DNA of 64,000 nt from assembly GCF_029893805.1 (NCBI RefSeq), contig NZ_JARXYP010000002.1:1488001-1552000 (forward strand), in the 5' to 3' direction. Under the pieces are notes generated by a model. It did no database searches and was not told the DNA's origin. It saw only the letters and a list, made by a program, of their open reading frames with translations. This DNA comes from Streptomyces sp. SAI-135. GTDB taxonomy: Bacteria > Actinomycetota > Actinomycetes > Streptomycetales > Streptomycetaceae. Shown in pieces: positions 36,519-47,784 of this stretch. Positions within the stretch are counted from its first letter, which is position 1. The number at the start of each line of letters is the position of its first letter. Made by a program: the position numbers and the translations under genes.

Positions 36519-38510
36519 ATGGGCATGGGCGACGTCGCAGAAATGGACCCGACAACACCGACGTCGTCCGCCGCCCCGCCACCGCACGGGTGCGCCGCGG
36601 CCCGCGCGGGAGCGGCCGCGCACTCCCCCGTCCCTCGAGGCCCGGTGTCCGGAGCCGCTGAGGAAAGGTTCCGGGGGCTGCTCGAGGCCGCTCCGGACGC
36701 CATGGTCATCGTCGACGACGCCGGGATCATCAAGCTCGTCAATGCCCAGACCGAGGCACTCTTCGGCTACGCCCGCGAGGACCTGCTCGGCCGTCCCGTC
36801 GAACTGCTCATGCCGCACCGCTTCCGCGGCCAGCACGGCGTGCACCGCGGCCGGTACGCGGCCAACCGCCAGGTCCGCCCGATGGGTGCCGGACTCGATC
36901 TGCACGGCCTGCGCAAGGACGGCACCGAGTTCCCCGTCGAGATCAGCCTGAGCCCGATGGAGACGGCGGACGGACTCCTGGTCTCCGCCGCCGTCCGCGA
37001 CGTCAGCGACCGCAAGGCCGCCGAGGCCCGCATCAACGAGCTCGCCGCCCTGGTCGAGTCCTCCCAGGACGCCATCCTCGCCAAGACCCTCGACGGGTAC
37101 ATCACCTACTGGAACGCGGCCGCCCAGCGGCTGTACGGCTACACCGCCGAGGAGGCCATCGGCCGCCACGTGTCGATGCTCTCCCCGGCCGCACTGCACG
37201 GCGACATCAACGCCCTGCTGAAACGGCTGCGGCACGGCGAGAAGGTGGAGCACTTCGAGACACTGCGGGTCACCAAGGCCGGCACCCTGCTGGACGTGGA
37301 CGTGACCCTGTGGCCGACGCGGGACACCCGTGGGAAGGTCGTCGGCGCCTGCGCCATCGTCCGGGACATCAGCGACCGCAAACGCGCGGAGGCCGAGCTC
37401 ACCGAACTGTACGAGCAGCAGCGGCACATCGCGCTCACCCTCCAGCGCAGCCTCATGGGCACCCCGCCCGCCCTGCCCGGCCTCGCCACCGCCAGCCGCT
37501 ACCGCCCGGCCACGCAGGGCGCCGGCGTGGGCGGCGACTGGTTCGACCTGATCCCGCTCGGGGCCGGGCGGGTGGGGGTGCTCATCGGCGACGTCATGGG
37601 CCGCGGCCTGGAGGCGGCCGCCGTCATGGGCCAGCTGCGCTCGGCCGCGCACGCCCTCGCCAGGACCGGGATGCAGCCACGTCAGCTCATGCAGGAGCTG
37701 GAGAGCTCCGTCACCGACCTCGACGTCCCCGACCAGCTCGTCACCTGCTGCTATCTGACGATCGCCCCGGACACCGGCACGGTCACCGTCTGCTCCGCCG
37801 GTCATCTGCCGACCCTGGTCGCCGTCCCCGGCGAGGGGGTGCGCGGCCTGGACGTCCCGGTCAACGCGCCGCTCGGGGTCGGTGACGTGCTCTACGAGCA
37901 GTCGTCGGTGGCGGTCCCGCCCGGCGCCACGCTCGTCCTCTACACCGACGGCCTCATCGAGACGCCCGGCAGCGACATCGAGGAACGCGTCGGTGAACTC
38001 ACCTCGCTGCTGAACGAGTTCTTCCTCGACGCACCGTGTCTGGAGGCCGCCGCCGACCACGTGCTCGCCGGTCTGCTGCCGGACGCGGAGAGCCACAACG
38101 ACGACGTCACCCTCCTGCTCGCCCAGCTGCCGGACGCACCCCCGGACGCCGTGAGCACCGACCTCGCCGCCGTCCCCTCGTCGGTCCCGGAGGGCAGGGC
38201 CTTCCTGAGCAAGGCCCTGCTCTCCTGGGACTGTGCCGCCCTGGCGGACGAGGCGCTGCTGCTGCTCTCCGAGACCCTCACCAACGCCGTCCAGCACGCC
38301 GAGGGCCCCGTGGGGGTCCGCCTGTGCCGCACCGCCACCGGCCTCACCGTCGAGGTGAGCGACCACAGCCCGCATCTGCCCCAGCCCCGCCGGGCCGCCG
38401 ACGACGAGGAGTCCGGCCGCGGTCTGCTCCTGGTCAGGACCCTCGCCGACAGCTGGGGCGTCCGCCCGACCGACGAGGGCAAGACGACCTGGTTCACGCT
38501 GCGGCTCTAG
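36519..38510 (+). CDS. PAS-PAS-PP2C (SpoIIE)-HATPase sensor phosphatase
   Basis: 663 residues. Two PAS sensor domains (about 45-165 and 168-290, first ending VRDVSDRKAAEARI, second VRDISDRKRAEAEL) are followed by a SpoIIE/PP2C phosphatase (about 310-500: GVGGDWFDLIPLGAG, LIGDVMGRGLEAA, HNDDVTLLL) and a C-terminal GHKL kinase-like domain (SETLTNAVQHAEG, GRGLLLVRTLADSWG). Such proteins control anti-sigma/anti-anti-sigma partner switches in Streptomyces. No membrane segment, so it senses inside the cytoplasm. Close in-frame ATGs at 36525 and 36543 are alternatives. No anti-anti-sigma gene is adjacent. Confidence 0.9.
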   Translation: MGMGDVAEMDPTTPTSSAAPPPHGCAAARAGAAAHSPVPRGPVSGAAEERFRGLLEAAPDAMVIVDDAGIIKLVNAQTEALFGYAREDLLGRPVELLMPHRFRGQHGVHRGRYAANRQVRPMGAGLDLHGLRKDGTEFPVEISLSPMETADGLLVSAAVRDVSDRKAAEARINELAALVESSQDAILAKTLDGYITYWNAAAQRLYGYTAEEAIGRHVSMLSPAALHGDINALLKRLRHGEKVEHFETLRVTKAGTLLDVDVTLWPTRDTRGKVVGACAIVRDISDRKRAEAELTELYEQQRHIALTLQRSLMGTPPALPGLATASRYRPATQGAGVGGDWFDLIPLGAGRVGVLIGDVMGRGLEAAAVMGQLRSAAHALARTGMQPRQLMQELESSVTDLDVPDQLVTCCYLTIAPDTGTVTVCSAGHLPTLVAVPGEGVRGLDVPVNAPLGVGDVLYEQSSVAVPPGATLVLYTDGLIETPGSDIEERVGELTSLLNEFFLDAPCLEAAADHVLAGLLPDAESHNDDVTLLLAQLPDAPPDAVSTDLAAVPSSVPEGRAFLSKALLSWDCAALADEALLLLSETLTNAVQHAEGPVGVRLCRTATGLTVEVSDHSPHLPQPRRAADDEESGRGLLLVRTLADSWGVRPTDEGKTTWFTLRL

Positions 38511-38520
38511 ACGCGGTGCG

Positions 38521-40899
<2,379 letters not shown>

Positions 40900-40953
40900 G
40901 GTGACTGGTCCTCCCGTTTCGACAACTTCGAACACTATGTCGACGCGCACGCC

Positions 40954-41301
40954 TCAGCGCAGCTCCTGGACGCGGATCATGTTGCCCGCGGGGTCGAGGA
41001 AGGCGCAGTCCCGCATGCCGTACGGCTGCTCGATCGGTTCCTGGATCACCTCGGCGCGGGCCTGGAGCCGCTCGAAGACGGAGTCGAGACGGGGGGTGGC
41101 GAGCAGGAGCTCGGGGTCGTCTCCCGGCGGGCGCAGCACGACCGAGGGGCCGGCCCGGCCCGCGGGAGCGACGGTGATCCAGCGCATCCCGCCGCGGCCC
41201 ACGTCAGCGCGCACCTCGAAGCCCAGTACGTCCCGGTAGAAGGCCAGGGAGGCCGCCGGGTCGTCGTGCGGGAGGAAACTCGCCCGAATCCGGATGTCCA
41301 T
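40954..41301 (-). CDS. VOC/glyoxalase-fold protein
   Basis: 115 residues of the vicinal oxygen chelate superfamily: ASFLPHDDPAASLAFYRDVLGFEV at the start and CAFLDPAGNMIRVQEL at the end, with the repeated beta-alpha-beta-beta-beta fold. Family members include glyoxalases and bleomycin/fosfomycin-type resistance proteins. It lies between a TetR gene (64 bases upstream) and the UvrA-like gene (54 bases downstream); this context favours a drug-binding or detoxifying role. A TTCGA-n5-TCGAA inverted repeat lies in the gap at 40918-40932. Confidence 0.82.
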   Translation of the reverse strand: MDIRIRASFLPHDDPAASLAFYRDVLGFEVRADVGRGGMRWITVAPAGRAGPSVVLRPPGDDPELLLATPRLDSVFERLQARAEVIQEPIEQPYGMRDCAFLDPAGNMIRVQELR

Positions 41302-41365
41302 GGCCGTCACGCTAGCCACGGCCACCCGGTCCGCGCTTCTCGAATCCTGACCGTCCCCGCGGGTC

Positions 41366-41956
41366 TCAGCGCACCAGTCCGGCGATGTGCGCCGTGACGG
41401 TGTCGAGGATGTCCGTCCAGGCGGCCGCGTCACCGAGGACGAGGTAGTTCAGGGTGAGCCCGTCGGTCATGGCTGCGAGATAGCGCGCCAGCACCGGGAC
41501 GGGCACCCGCAGCTCCAGGTCCATGTCCTTGCGGAGCTGCTCGATGAGCTCGGCGTACGCCTCGCCGTACAGCTCGTACTGGCGTCTGGCCAGGTGCTCG
41601 AAGCCGGGCTCGCGCAGGGCGTACTGGGTGAGCTCGTAGGTGAGCATGTGCGCCTCGGGGTTGACGCGGACGTGGTCCCAGTAGGCCCGGAACCCGGCGG
41701 CGACGGTCTCCTCCAGGGTGTCCTTGGGACGCAGGGCGTCCTGGACCACGCCCACCGAGTGATCGGTGAGCGTGGTGATCACGGCCTCGACCAGGGCCTG
41801 CTTGGAGTCGAAGCAGTAGTGGAAGACGCTGAGGGACACACCGGCCTCGGCGGCGATGGACCGGGTCGTCGTCCTGGCGACGCCGTCCCGGGCCATCGCC
41901 CTGATCGCGGCTTCCGTGAGCTGTCTGCGCCGCTCGGCCGACGGCATGCGTGCCAT
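41366..41956 (-). CDS. TetR-family regulator
   Basis: 196 residues. The helix-turn-helix is TTTRSIAAEAGVSLSVFHYCFDSKQALVEAV, and the C-terminal half resembles the BetI/AcrR ligand domain. GGGGGAGA precedes the ATG. It is the first gene of a three-gene run with the VOC and UvrA-like genes and probably regulates them. The similarity to BetI-type C-domains does not by itself connect it to the betaine island 5 kb away. Confidence 0.88.
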   Translation of the reverse strand: MARMPSAERRRQLTEAAIRAMARDGVARTTTRSIAAEAGVSLSVFHYCFDSKQALVEAVITTLTDHSVGVVQDALRPKDTLEETVAAGFRAYWDHVRVNPEAHMLTYELTQYALREPGFEHLARRQYELYGEAYAELIEQLRKDMDLELRVPVPVLARYLAAMTDGLTLNYLVLGDAAAWTDILDTVTAHIAGLVR

Positions 41957-41980
41957 GCGTCTCCCCCGCTGTCGATCCGG

Positions 41981-44032
41981 TCAGCCGCTGTGGACGCCGA
42001 CCTCGTGGAGCGAGTATCCCCAGTCGGTGCCCCGGCCGAGACCGTGGACCCGGACGTAACGGGCCGGTGTGCCCGCGAACTTCGCCGTGTCGAGCCCGCC
42101 GTCACCGGAGGTCGTCGACCAGGCGGTCGTCCAGTCCGTGCCGTCCGTCGACAGCTCGATCCGGTACGACTTCCCGTACGCCCGCTCCCAGTCGAGCGTG
42201 ACCTTGGAGACCAGGTTGGTGGAGCCCAGGTCCACCTGCCACCACTGGTCGTCGCTCCAGTCGCTCGCCCAGCGGCTGGAGTCGTCGCCGTCCACCGCCC
42301 GCCCCGGCTGGTAGCTGGTGAAGGGGTTGGACTCCGACGAACTGGCCGTGGCCGTACGCCCGTGGGCCAGGTTCACGGACGCCTGGTGCCGCTCGGAGGC
42401 ACCCCAGGTGTCCAGGTAGGACTCGGCCCCCCGGAACAGGTCGTCGACCACGCCCTGTCCGCCGACGAGCCGGATGTCCTCGATCCAGTCCGGGATCAGG
42501 CCGACATGGGCCGCGCCGTCGGTGTTGAGGTCGAAGGTGCGCTGCCCGGACGTCTGCTTGTCGATGACCGACCCGCCGTCGACACTCCTGAAGGGGTACG
42601 TCACCTTGTTCGCGGCGTCCGCCCCGCGCGGTGCGGGGTGGTCTCCGATGCCGTTGAAGTCGGTGCCGTAGCCGTAGCCCACGTCGTACTTGGCGCGCAG
42701 CGCGTCGGTGCGCTTCGCCTCCGCGGCGAACCCTTCGGAGCCGTGCATGTACTGGGCCACGAAACCGCCGAGGGAGTAGACCCGCTCCGTCCAGTTGAGG
42801 TCCATCCAGCTGTGCGAGGAGAGCACGCCCGGGTAGTTCGCGGCCTCGAAGATGTCGAGCACCTGGCCGGTGGCCTTGACGCTCATGTGGTCGATCTCGA
42901 GCATCATCTTGCGTTTCATCATGCCGCGCACGGCGTACTCGCCGAGATCGGTGAGGCCGCGGACGTTGCACTGCGCGTCCTTGTCGTACGACGGGACCTC
43001 GACGCCCGCCGGCAGATCGCCCTCGGCCGCGGAGGCCGCCGTACCGATGGGGTTGTCGTGCTGCGGCCCCTTGCAGGTCTCCGTCTTCCAGAAGGTGCCG
43101 GTGGACAGGAACTGGCCGACGTTGATGGCGGTTCCGAGGCCGCCCTCGTCGAAGCGGACACCGCACAGGGCGTTGTCGAACTTGTGGCACAGGAACATCG
43201 ACCGCACCCCCAGCCCGTACAGCTCGTCGAGCCCCTTGTCGATGTCCGCCCTGCTGCACTGGCCGATGTCGAGGATCTGCTTGCAGCCGAACGGCTCGGA
43301 GGTCTCGACGCCGAGGACGACCGCCAACTTGCCCTGCTGGATGACCTGTCGGGCCTGTGCGCTGTCCGTGACGATCCGGAACCAGCCCTTTCCGGTGCCG
43401 CCGTACATCCGGTCGATGAAGGCCTGGAGGTCGTAAGTGAGCTTGGCCTGGAGGCGGATGGACGTCATCTCGTCACAGCCGCGGTCCTTGAAGGGGTAGA
43501 CGGAGCAGATCATCCCGTTGGTGACGAGGTCGTTGACCAGCACCCGCTGACCGCCGCGCCAGGCCCGCTCCACCCAGGCGTAGTAGTTGGCCTGGTGGGT
43601 CATCGAGTCGTACGCCGGCCAGTCCTTGAAGGTCGGCCAGCCGGTCGGGTCGTGCCTGCCGTCGCCGCCGTGGGTGATGTAGTCGAAGATCGCCAGGGTG
43701 CCGTCGGCGTAGTGCTCGGGGCAGTCCTTGAGCGCGTCGGCGACTCCGGACTCGGAGAACACCTTGCCGCAGATCAGCCGGCCGCCGAAGGCCTCGTTGG
43801 AGAAGAGGTGGTTGTGGGCGTCGACGAACCCGCGTACCTCCCCGGCGGAGTCGGTGCCCGTGAAGGGAGCCCCGGTCACGTTGATCTGGGCGTCGGGTGC
43901 GGGTCTGGCCGTCGGTGTCCACCAGTCGGTGGCCGCCGAGCTCGGCGTGGGGCCGAGGAGGGCGGCCAGCACCAGGAAGAGCACGGAGACGGCGGTGATG
44001 TTCTTGCGGCTGCGGCAGGAGCGTCCAGCCAT
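41981..44032 (-). CDS. Secreted M19-like metallo(di)peptidase with F5/8-type C domain
   Basis: 683 residues. A signal sequence (KNITAVSVLFLVLAALLGPTP) ends near SSAAT. The amidohydrolase-type barrel has the metal motif DAHNHLF (His73, His75), and further ligands in MMLEIDHMSVKA and GVLSSHSWMDL, the arrangement of membrane dipeptidase (M19). The last 140 residues (VNLAHGRTATASSSESNPF to the end) form a discoidin/F5-8C carbohydrate-binding domain. Extracellular. The ATG at 44032 has GAGGGA upstream. The fusion of a dipeptidase-like barrel to a sugar-binding domain suggests action on cell-wall or glycan-attached material. Confidence 0.82.
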   Translation of the reverse strand: MAGRSCRSRKNITAVSVLFLVLAALLGPTPSSAATDWWTPTARPAPDAQINVTGAPFTGTDSAGEVRGFVDAHNHLFSNEAFGGRLICGKVFSESGVADALKDCPEHYADGTLAIFDYITHGGDGRHDPTGWPTFKDWPAYDSMTHQANYYAWVERAWRGGQRVLVNDLVTNGMICSVYPFKDRGCDEMTSIRLQAKLTYDLQAFIDRMYGGTGKGWFRIVTDSAQARQVIQQGKLAVVLGVETSEPFGCKQILDIGQCSRADIDKGLDELYGLGVRSMFLCHKFDNALCGVRFDEGGLGTAINVGQFLSTGTFWKTETCKGPQHDNPIGTAASAAEGDLPAGVEVPSYDKDAQCNVRGLTDLGEYAVRGMMKRKMMLEIDHMSVKATGQVLDIFEAANYPGVLSSHSWMDLNWTERVYSLGGFVAQYMHGSEGFAAEAKRTDALRAKYDVGYGYGTDFNGIGDHPAPRGADAANKVTYPFRSVDGGSVIDKQTSGQRTFDLNTDGAAHVGLIPDWIEDIRLVGGQGVVDDLFRGAESYLDTWGASERHQASVNLAHGRTATASSSESNPFTSYQPGRAVDGDDSSRWASDWSDDQWWQVDLGSTNLVSKVTLDWERAYGKSYRIELSTDGTDWTTAWSTTSGDGGLDTAKFAGTPARYVRVHGLGRGTDWGYSLHEVGVHSG

Positions 44033-44188
44033 GGCCCACGTCCCTCGGTCGGCGGAGGCGCCGTCGACCGAGGGCGTTCCGACTGCCCTGGGAGTTGTCA
44101 TGACCGGCGCAATATATGCGTCGAGGATCGCGACCGAGCGCGTTCCGAGTCAAGGGTCCGGGACAGTTGACCTGATGCCTGGGGGACA

Positions 44189-45838
44189 TCAACCGTTCAC
44201 GCAGGCCGCTCCGTTGAGAGTGAAAGCGGTCGGCGCGGTGTTCGTGGCGCCCTTGCTGCCGATGAACCCGAGGGTGACCGAACCCCCGGCCGCGATGGTG
44301 TTGGTGTAGGAAGCCGGGGTGACGGTCACCGCACCACCGCTCTGCGCGGCGGTCCCGCCCCACATGGTGGAGACCGTCTGCCCGTCGGTGAAGGTGAAGC
44401 CGAGTCTCCAGCCGGTGACGGCCGCGGTGCCGGTGTTGCGGAGGACGATCTCGCCCTGGAAGCCGCCCTGCCACTCGCCGACCACCCGGTAGCCGACGGA
44501 ACAGCTCCCGGCGGGCGTGTTCGCCGTGGTGACGCTCACCGTCGCCGAACGGGCCGACCGGTTGCCGGCGGCGTCCCGGGCGTAGACGGCGAAGGAGTAC
44601 GCGGTACCGGCGGTCAGGCCGGCCACGGTCACCGAACTCGTCGTCGAGGACGCCACCTTGGTCTCGGTGCTCCCGCTGACCCGGACGACGTCGTACCCCG
44701 CCACGCCAACGTTGTCAGAGGACGCCGTCCAGGACAGCTGGGCGGAGGTCGCCGTCACCGCGGAGGCGGTGGGGGTGCCGGGGGCGGTCGGGGCCTGGGT
44801 GTCGGTGGAGCCGCCGCCGAAGACGGTGGCCTCCTTGGCGGTCTGGGCGATGCCGTTGGCCCCGTTGAAGATGCGCTGACCCCACGCCGTCATCTGTGCC
44901 GGGTCGAAGTTCAGCACGAGGTCGAGGACCGGGTCGGTGTTGCCGCTCCAGGACCAGGCGAGGTAGCCGAGTCTCAGCTGTTGGGCCGTCGCCATCATGG
45001 TGTCCTCGTCGGGATCGCCCCACTGGTCGGCGGGTCCGCCGAACTCCCCGATCACGATGGGCAGCTTGGCGCTCACGAAAGCGTTCAGGTAGTCGGTGAC
45101 CTCGGCCGCGGTGTCGAAGACGCTGTACATGTGGATCGAGAAGATCAGGTTGCCGGTGGTGTCGGCGGCGTACACGGACCGGGCGTTGGTACGCATCACC
45201 TGCTGCCAGTCCTGGCCCCAGTTGGGCGCGTCCACCATGATCGTGTGCTGGAAGCCGGCGTTGCGGAGCTTCTCGATCGCCGCGACGGTCGGGGCTGTCC
45301 AGCCCTCCGGACCCGTGTTGCCCCAGGGCTCGTTGCCGATGTTGATGACGATGTAGTCCTCCTGGCCGGCCAGGACGTTCTTCAGGCCGATCCAGTAGTC
45401 GGCGGCCTGGTCGAGGGTGCCGGCGGCACTGTCCTCCCCGTAACCGGTGGTGTCGTGGACCTCCAGGACGCAGATGAGCCGGTTGGCCTTGCACTGCGCG
45501 ATGACGTCGCCCACGTCGGCGGCGCTGTTGGCGGTCCAGCGGTGGCCGTCGGCGAGGACCACGCGGACGGTGTTGGCGCCCTGGGCCTTGATGTCGGCCA
45601 GCGAGCCCAGCTCGTTCGGATACCAGGTGTGGGCGTGGTTGACGCCGCGCATCACGAAGTCGTTGCCGTTGCCCTCGACCAGGCGGCCGTTGCTGATGTG
45701 CAGACCGGCGGCCTGGATGCCGGGTTCCTGGGCGGCCTGGGCCGTGCCGGGGCAGAGGGCACCGAGGACCACCAGTCCGACGAGGGCCGCCAGCCGGGCC
45801 AGAAGGGCGCTCAAGGGGCTCTTTCTCGTTCTTCTCAC
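44189..45838 (-). CDS. GH5 endo-beta-1,4-mannanase with FnIII and CBM2
   Basis: 549 residues. The signal peptide ends at AQAA near residue 35. The catalytic domain (about 40-340) is GH5 subfamily 8 by its start (AGLHISNGRLVEGNGNDF, MRGVNHAHTWYP); acid/base Glu170 in NIGNEPWG and nucleophile Glu265 in VIGEFGGP. A fibronectin type III domain (about 350-435) and a C-terminal CBM2 (CSVGYRVVGEWQGGFQGEIV... to AACVNG) follow. Secreted, degrades mannans. A CebR-type box lies 38 bp upstream of the start, linking it to cellobiose control. Confidence 0.93.
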   Translation of the reverse strand: MRRTRKSPLSALLARLAALVGLVVLGALCPGTAQAAQEPGIQAAGLHISNGRLVEGNGNDFVMRGVNHAHTWYPNELGSLADIKAQGANTVRVVLADGHRWTANSAADVGDVIAQCKANRLICVLEVHDTTGYGEDSAAGTLDQAADYWIGLKNVLAGQEDYIVINIGNEPWGNTGPEGWTAPTVAAIEKLRNAGFQHTIMVDAPNWGQDWQQVMRTNARSVYAADTTGNLIFSIHMYSVFDTAAEVTDYLNAFVSAKLPIVIGEFGGPADQWGDPDEDTMMATAQQLRLGYLAWSWSGNTDPVLDLVLNFDPAQMTAWGQRIFNGANGIAQTAKEATVFGGGSTDTQAPTAPGTPTASAVTATSAQLSWTASSDNVGVAGYDVVRVSGSTETKVASSTTSSVTVAGLTAGTAYSFAVYARDAAGNRSARSATVSVTTANTPAGSCSVGYRVVGEWQGGFQGEIVLRNTGTAAVTGWRLGFTFTDGQTVSTMWGGTAAQSGGAVTVTPASYTNTIAAGGSVTLGFIGSKGATNTAPTAFTLNGAACVNG

Positions 45839-45875
45839 TGCGGCTCCAGAGGTGGGTGAGGCAGTCGGAAGGAGG

Positions 45876-45891
45876 ATGGGAGCGCTCCCAT
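45876..45891 (-). promoter_or_regulatory. CebR box upstream of the mannanase gene
   Basis: ATGGGAGCGCTCCCAT is a perfect 16-bp palindrome containing TGGGAGCGCTCCCA (45877-45890), the operator of the LacI-family cello-oligosaccharide repressor CebR in streptomycetes. It lies just upstream of the minus-strand GH5 gene. Confidence 0.9.
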
Positions 45892-45987
45892 AGAAGCCAA
45901 CCCGTCAAGTACACGTCAAGATGCGCGACGGCAAAGGGCTGCGGGCGCGCATAGAGTTCCGAGCCTCGACCACCGCACCTGGGAGGC

Positions 45988-47163
45988 ATGTTGACCACGC
46001 GCCCCGTGGACCCCGACTCCGTCAACGCCGAGGCCTGGCACGTCTACGGCGAGCACCATCTGCGGCGCGGCACCGTGCTGCCGGAGCCGGCGCGGTTCGA
46101 CTGGGGCCTGCGGGACACCGGCCCGGGCGCCGAGATCCTCGGCGAGCTCGCCGGACGGCGGGTCCTGGACCTCGGCTGCGGACCGGGCCGGCACGCCGCG
46201 CATCTGGTCCGGACGTACGGTGCCGCGGTCGACGCGGTCGACTCCTCCCCCACCCAGCACGAACGCGCCCGCGCCCGTTACGGCTCCCTGCCCGGTCTGC
46301 GCCTGATCAGGGCCGACGCCGTCGAACACCTCCGCACCGCGGAGCCGTACGACGTCGTCTACTCCGTCAGCGCGGTGCCGTACCTCGATCCCCGACGGCT
46401 GCTGCCCGCCCTCGCCGCGGCGCTCCGGCCCGGCGGGACGCTGTGCTTCACCGTGCTGCACACCAACTCGCACGGGGCGGGCCCCTCCTCCGTCGTCGAG
46501 GCCCGGCCCGAGACCCTGCGGCTCGCCGGGGGCGGGGAGGTGACCGTGTGGATGTGGGTGCTGACCGAGGAGCTCTGGACGGATCTGCTGGGCGAGCACG
46601 GACTGCGGGTCGAGGGCGTCGACGTCCTCGACGCGCCGGAGGAGGGCAACCACGCTTCGTACCGCGTCTTCCGGGCGACCCGGCCGGCCCGGGTCTCCTC
46701 CCGGCCGCGCGGCAGCCGCGCTCCGGTCCCGCACGCGGCGATCGGGGTCGGCGCCATCCTGTACGGCCCCCGCGGGCTGCTCCTCGGCCGGCACCGGCGC
46801 GGTACCTGGGAACTGCCCGGCGGCACGGTGGAGCCCGGGGAGTCACTGGAGCAGACGGTCGTGCGCGAACTCCGCGAGGAGACCGGCGTCGAGGCCGGCC
46901 CCGTGGACGTCCGGCTGCTCGGCACGCTCCTCGACGACGTCGACGGCGTGGTGCGGATGACCGTGGCCGCCCAGGTCACCGCCTGGCGGGGCGAGCCGTG
47001 CGACCAGCCCGGCGAACGCGTCGGCGACTGGCGCTGGTTCCCGCTCGACCGGCTCCCGGAGAACCTCTTCGTGTGCAGCGCCCAGGGCCTGACCGCCTGG
47101 CGTCCGGACCTGCCGATCGACCACACTCCGGCGCACTTCACGCAGTTCGCCGACCACAGCTGA
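45988..47163 (+). CDS. Fusion of SAM-dependent methyltransferase and Nudix hydrolase
   Basis: 391 residues. Residues about 1-235 are a class I methyltransferase with motif [16 protein letters not shown] (from 59). Residues about 250-375 are a Nudix hydrolase with the box [16 protein letters not shown] followed by [10 protein letters not shown] (about 278-300). A short Arg/Pro-rich linker ([14 protein letters not shown]) joins them. Both active-site motifs are intact. GGGAGG precedes the start. Cytoplasmic; substrates unknown. The coupling suggests sequential handling of a nucleotide-linked metabolite, but this is inference. Confidence 0.88.
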   Translation: MLTTRPVDPDSVNAEAWHVYGEHHLRRGTVLPEPARFDWGLRDTGPGAEILGELAGRRVLDLGCGPGRHAAHLVRTYGAAVDAVDSSPTQHERARARYGSLPGLRLIRADAVEHLRTAEPYDVVYSVSAVPYLDPRRLLPALAAALRPGGTLCFTVLHTNSHGAGPSSVVEARPETLRLAGGGEVTVWMWVLTEELWTDLLGEHGLRVEGVDVLDAPEEGNHASYRVFRATRPARVSSRPRGSRAPVPHAAIGVGAILYGPRGLLLGRHRRGTWELPGGTVEPGESLEQTVVRELREETGVEAGPVDVRLLGTLLDDVDGVVRMTVAAQVTAWRGEPCDQPGERVGDWRWFPLDRLPENLFVCSAQGLTAWRPDLPIDHTPAHFTQFADHS

Positions 47164-47177
47164 AGGCGCGGGACGAC

Positions 47178-47258
47178 ATGGAACGCAACAACGTTCCCGA
47201 CCAGGGGTTCAACCGGGTGAAGCGGATGTGGAATCCGGATCCCGTCGACCTGTCCTGA
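47178..47258 (+). CDS. Possible 26-residue peptide
   Basis: A short ORF begins MERNNVPDQGF and ends KRMWNPDPVDLS, 14 bases after the methyltransferase-Nudix stop, with AGGCGCGGG upstream as a weak ribosome site. It is basic in the middle and ends in an acidic/Pro segment, and does not look like a simple frame shadow. A 13-bp direct repeat, CTGAAGGCGCGGG, flanks it (47160-47172 and 47255-47267). I do not recognise the peptide and cannot prove it is translated. Confidence 0.35.
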   Translation: MERNNVPDQGFNRVKRMWNPDPVDLS

Positions 47259-47324
47259 AGGCGCGGGTGCGGCACCGCGTCGTGCAACCCCCTCGCAACC
47301 TTGCCCGTGCTGGACTCGACCCCC

Positions 47325-47711
47325 ATGGACGAGGATTCCGCACGTGCCGTGTACGACGAGGTGCCGCGTGTCGAGGTCACGCCCGCGGCCGCCGAGCTGC
47401 TGCGCCGGTTGCGCGAGGCGCACGGGCCGCTGATGTTCCATCAGTCGGGCGGCTGCTGCGACGGCAGTGCGCCGATGTGCTACCCGGAGGGTGAGTTCCG
47501 CACCGGCGGCTCGGACGTGCTGCTCGCCGAGCTGGACGTGCCGGGGGTCGGCGAACCGGTGACCTTCTGGATGTCGAGGAGCCAGTTCGAGGTCTGGGCG
47601 CACACCCGGCTGATCGTCGATGTCGTCGCGGGCCGCGGCAGCGGATTCTCTCTCGAGGCACCCGAGGGGGTGCGTTTCCTCATCCGTTCGCGTGTGGTCG
47701 GCGCCGAGTAG
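47325..47711 (+). CDS. DUF779 family protein
   Basis: 128 residues from ATG 47325 (a TTG at 47301 is a less likely start). The family hallmark LMFHQSGGCCDGSAPMCYP is at about 40-60, with paired Cys that could bind metal or form a redox site. DUF779 genes usually sit beside an aldehyde dehydrogenase gene; here none is adjacent, the nearest downstream being about 11 kb away. The ribosome site is poor. Function unknown. Confidence 0.82.
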   Translation: MDEDSARAVYDEVPRVEVTPAAAELLRRLREAHGPLMFHQSGGCCDGSAPMCYPEGEFRTGGSDVLLAELDVPGVGEPVTFWMSRSQFEVWAHTRLIVDVVAGRGSGFSLEAPEGVRFLIRSRVVGAE

Positions 47712-47741
47712 CCCCTCCGCTCACCGTCGTCTGGTGCACTT

Positions 47742-47778
47742 CCCCTGAGTTCTGGGACAGTTGGCACGACCTCAGGGG
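47742..47778 (+). promoter_or_regulatory. Inverted repeat covering the ribosome site of the phosphodiester glycosidase gene
   Basis: CCCCTGAG (47742-47749) pairs with CTCAGGGG (47771-47778), 21 bases apart. The right arm overlaps the GGGGTGAG ribosome site of the GTG start at 47785, so folding of the mRNA could hide it. It could also be an operator. Confidence 0.45.
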
Positions 47779-47784
47779 TGAGCT

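Noticed and set aside
41366..41956. TetR gene as the BetI regulator of the choline genes
   Set aside because: Its C-terminal domain is BetI-like, but it leads a VOC/UvrA-like operon, is 5 kb away, and the betaine genes carry a different operator that fits the two IclR proteins.
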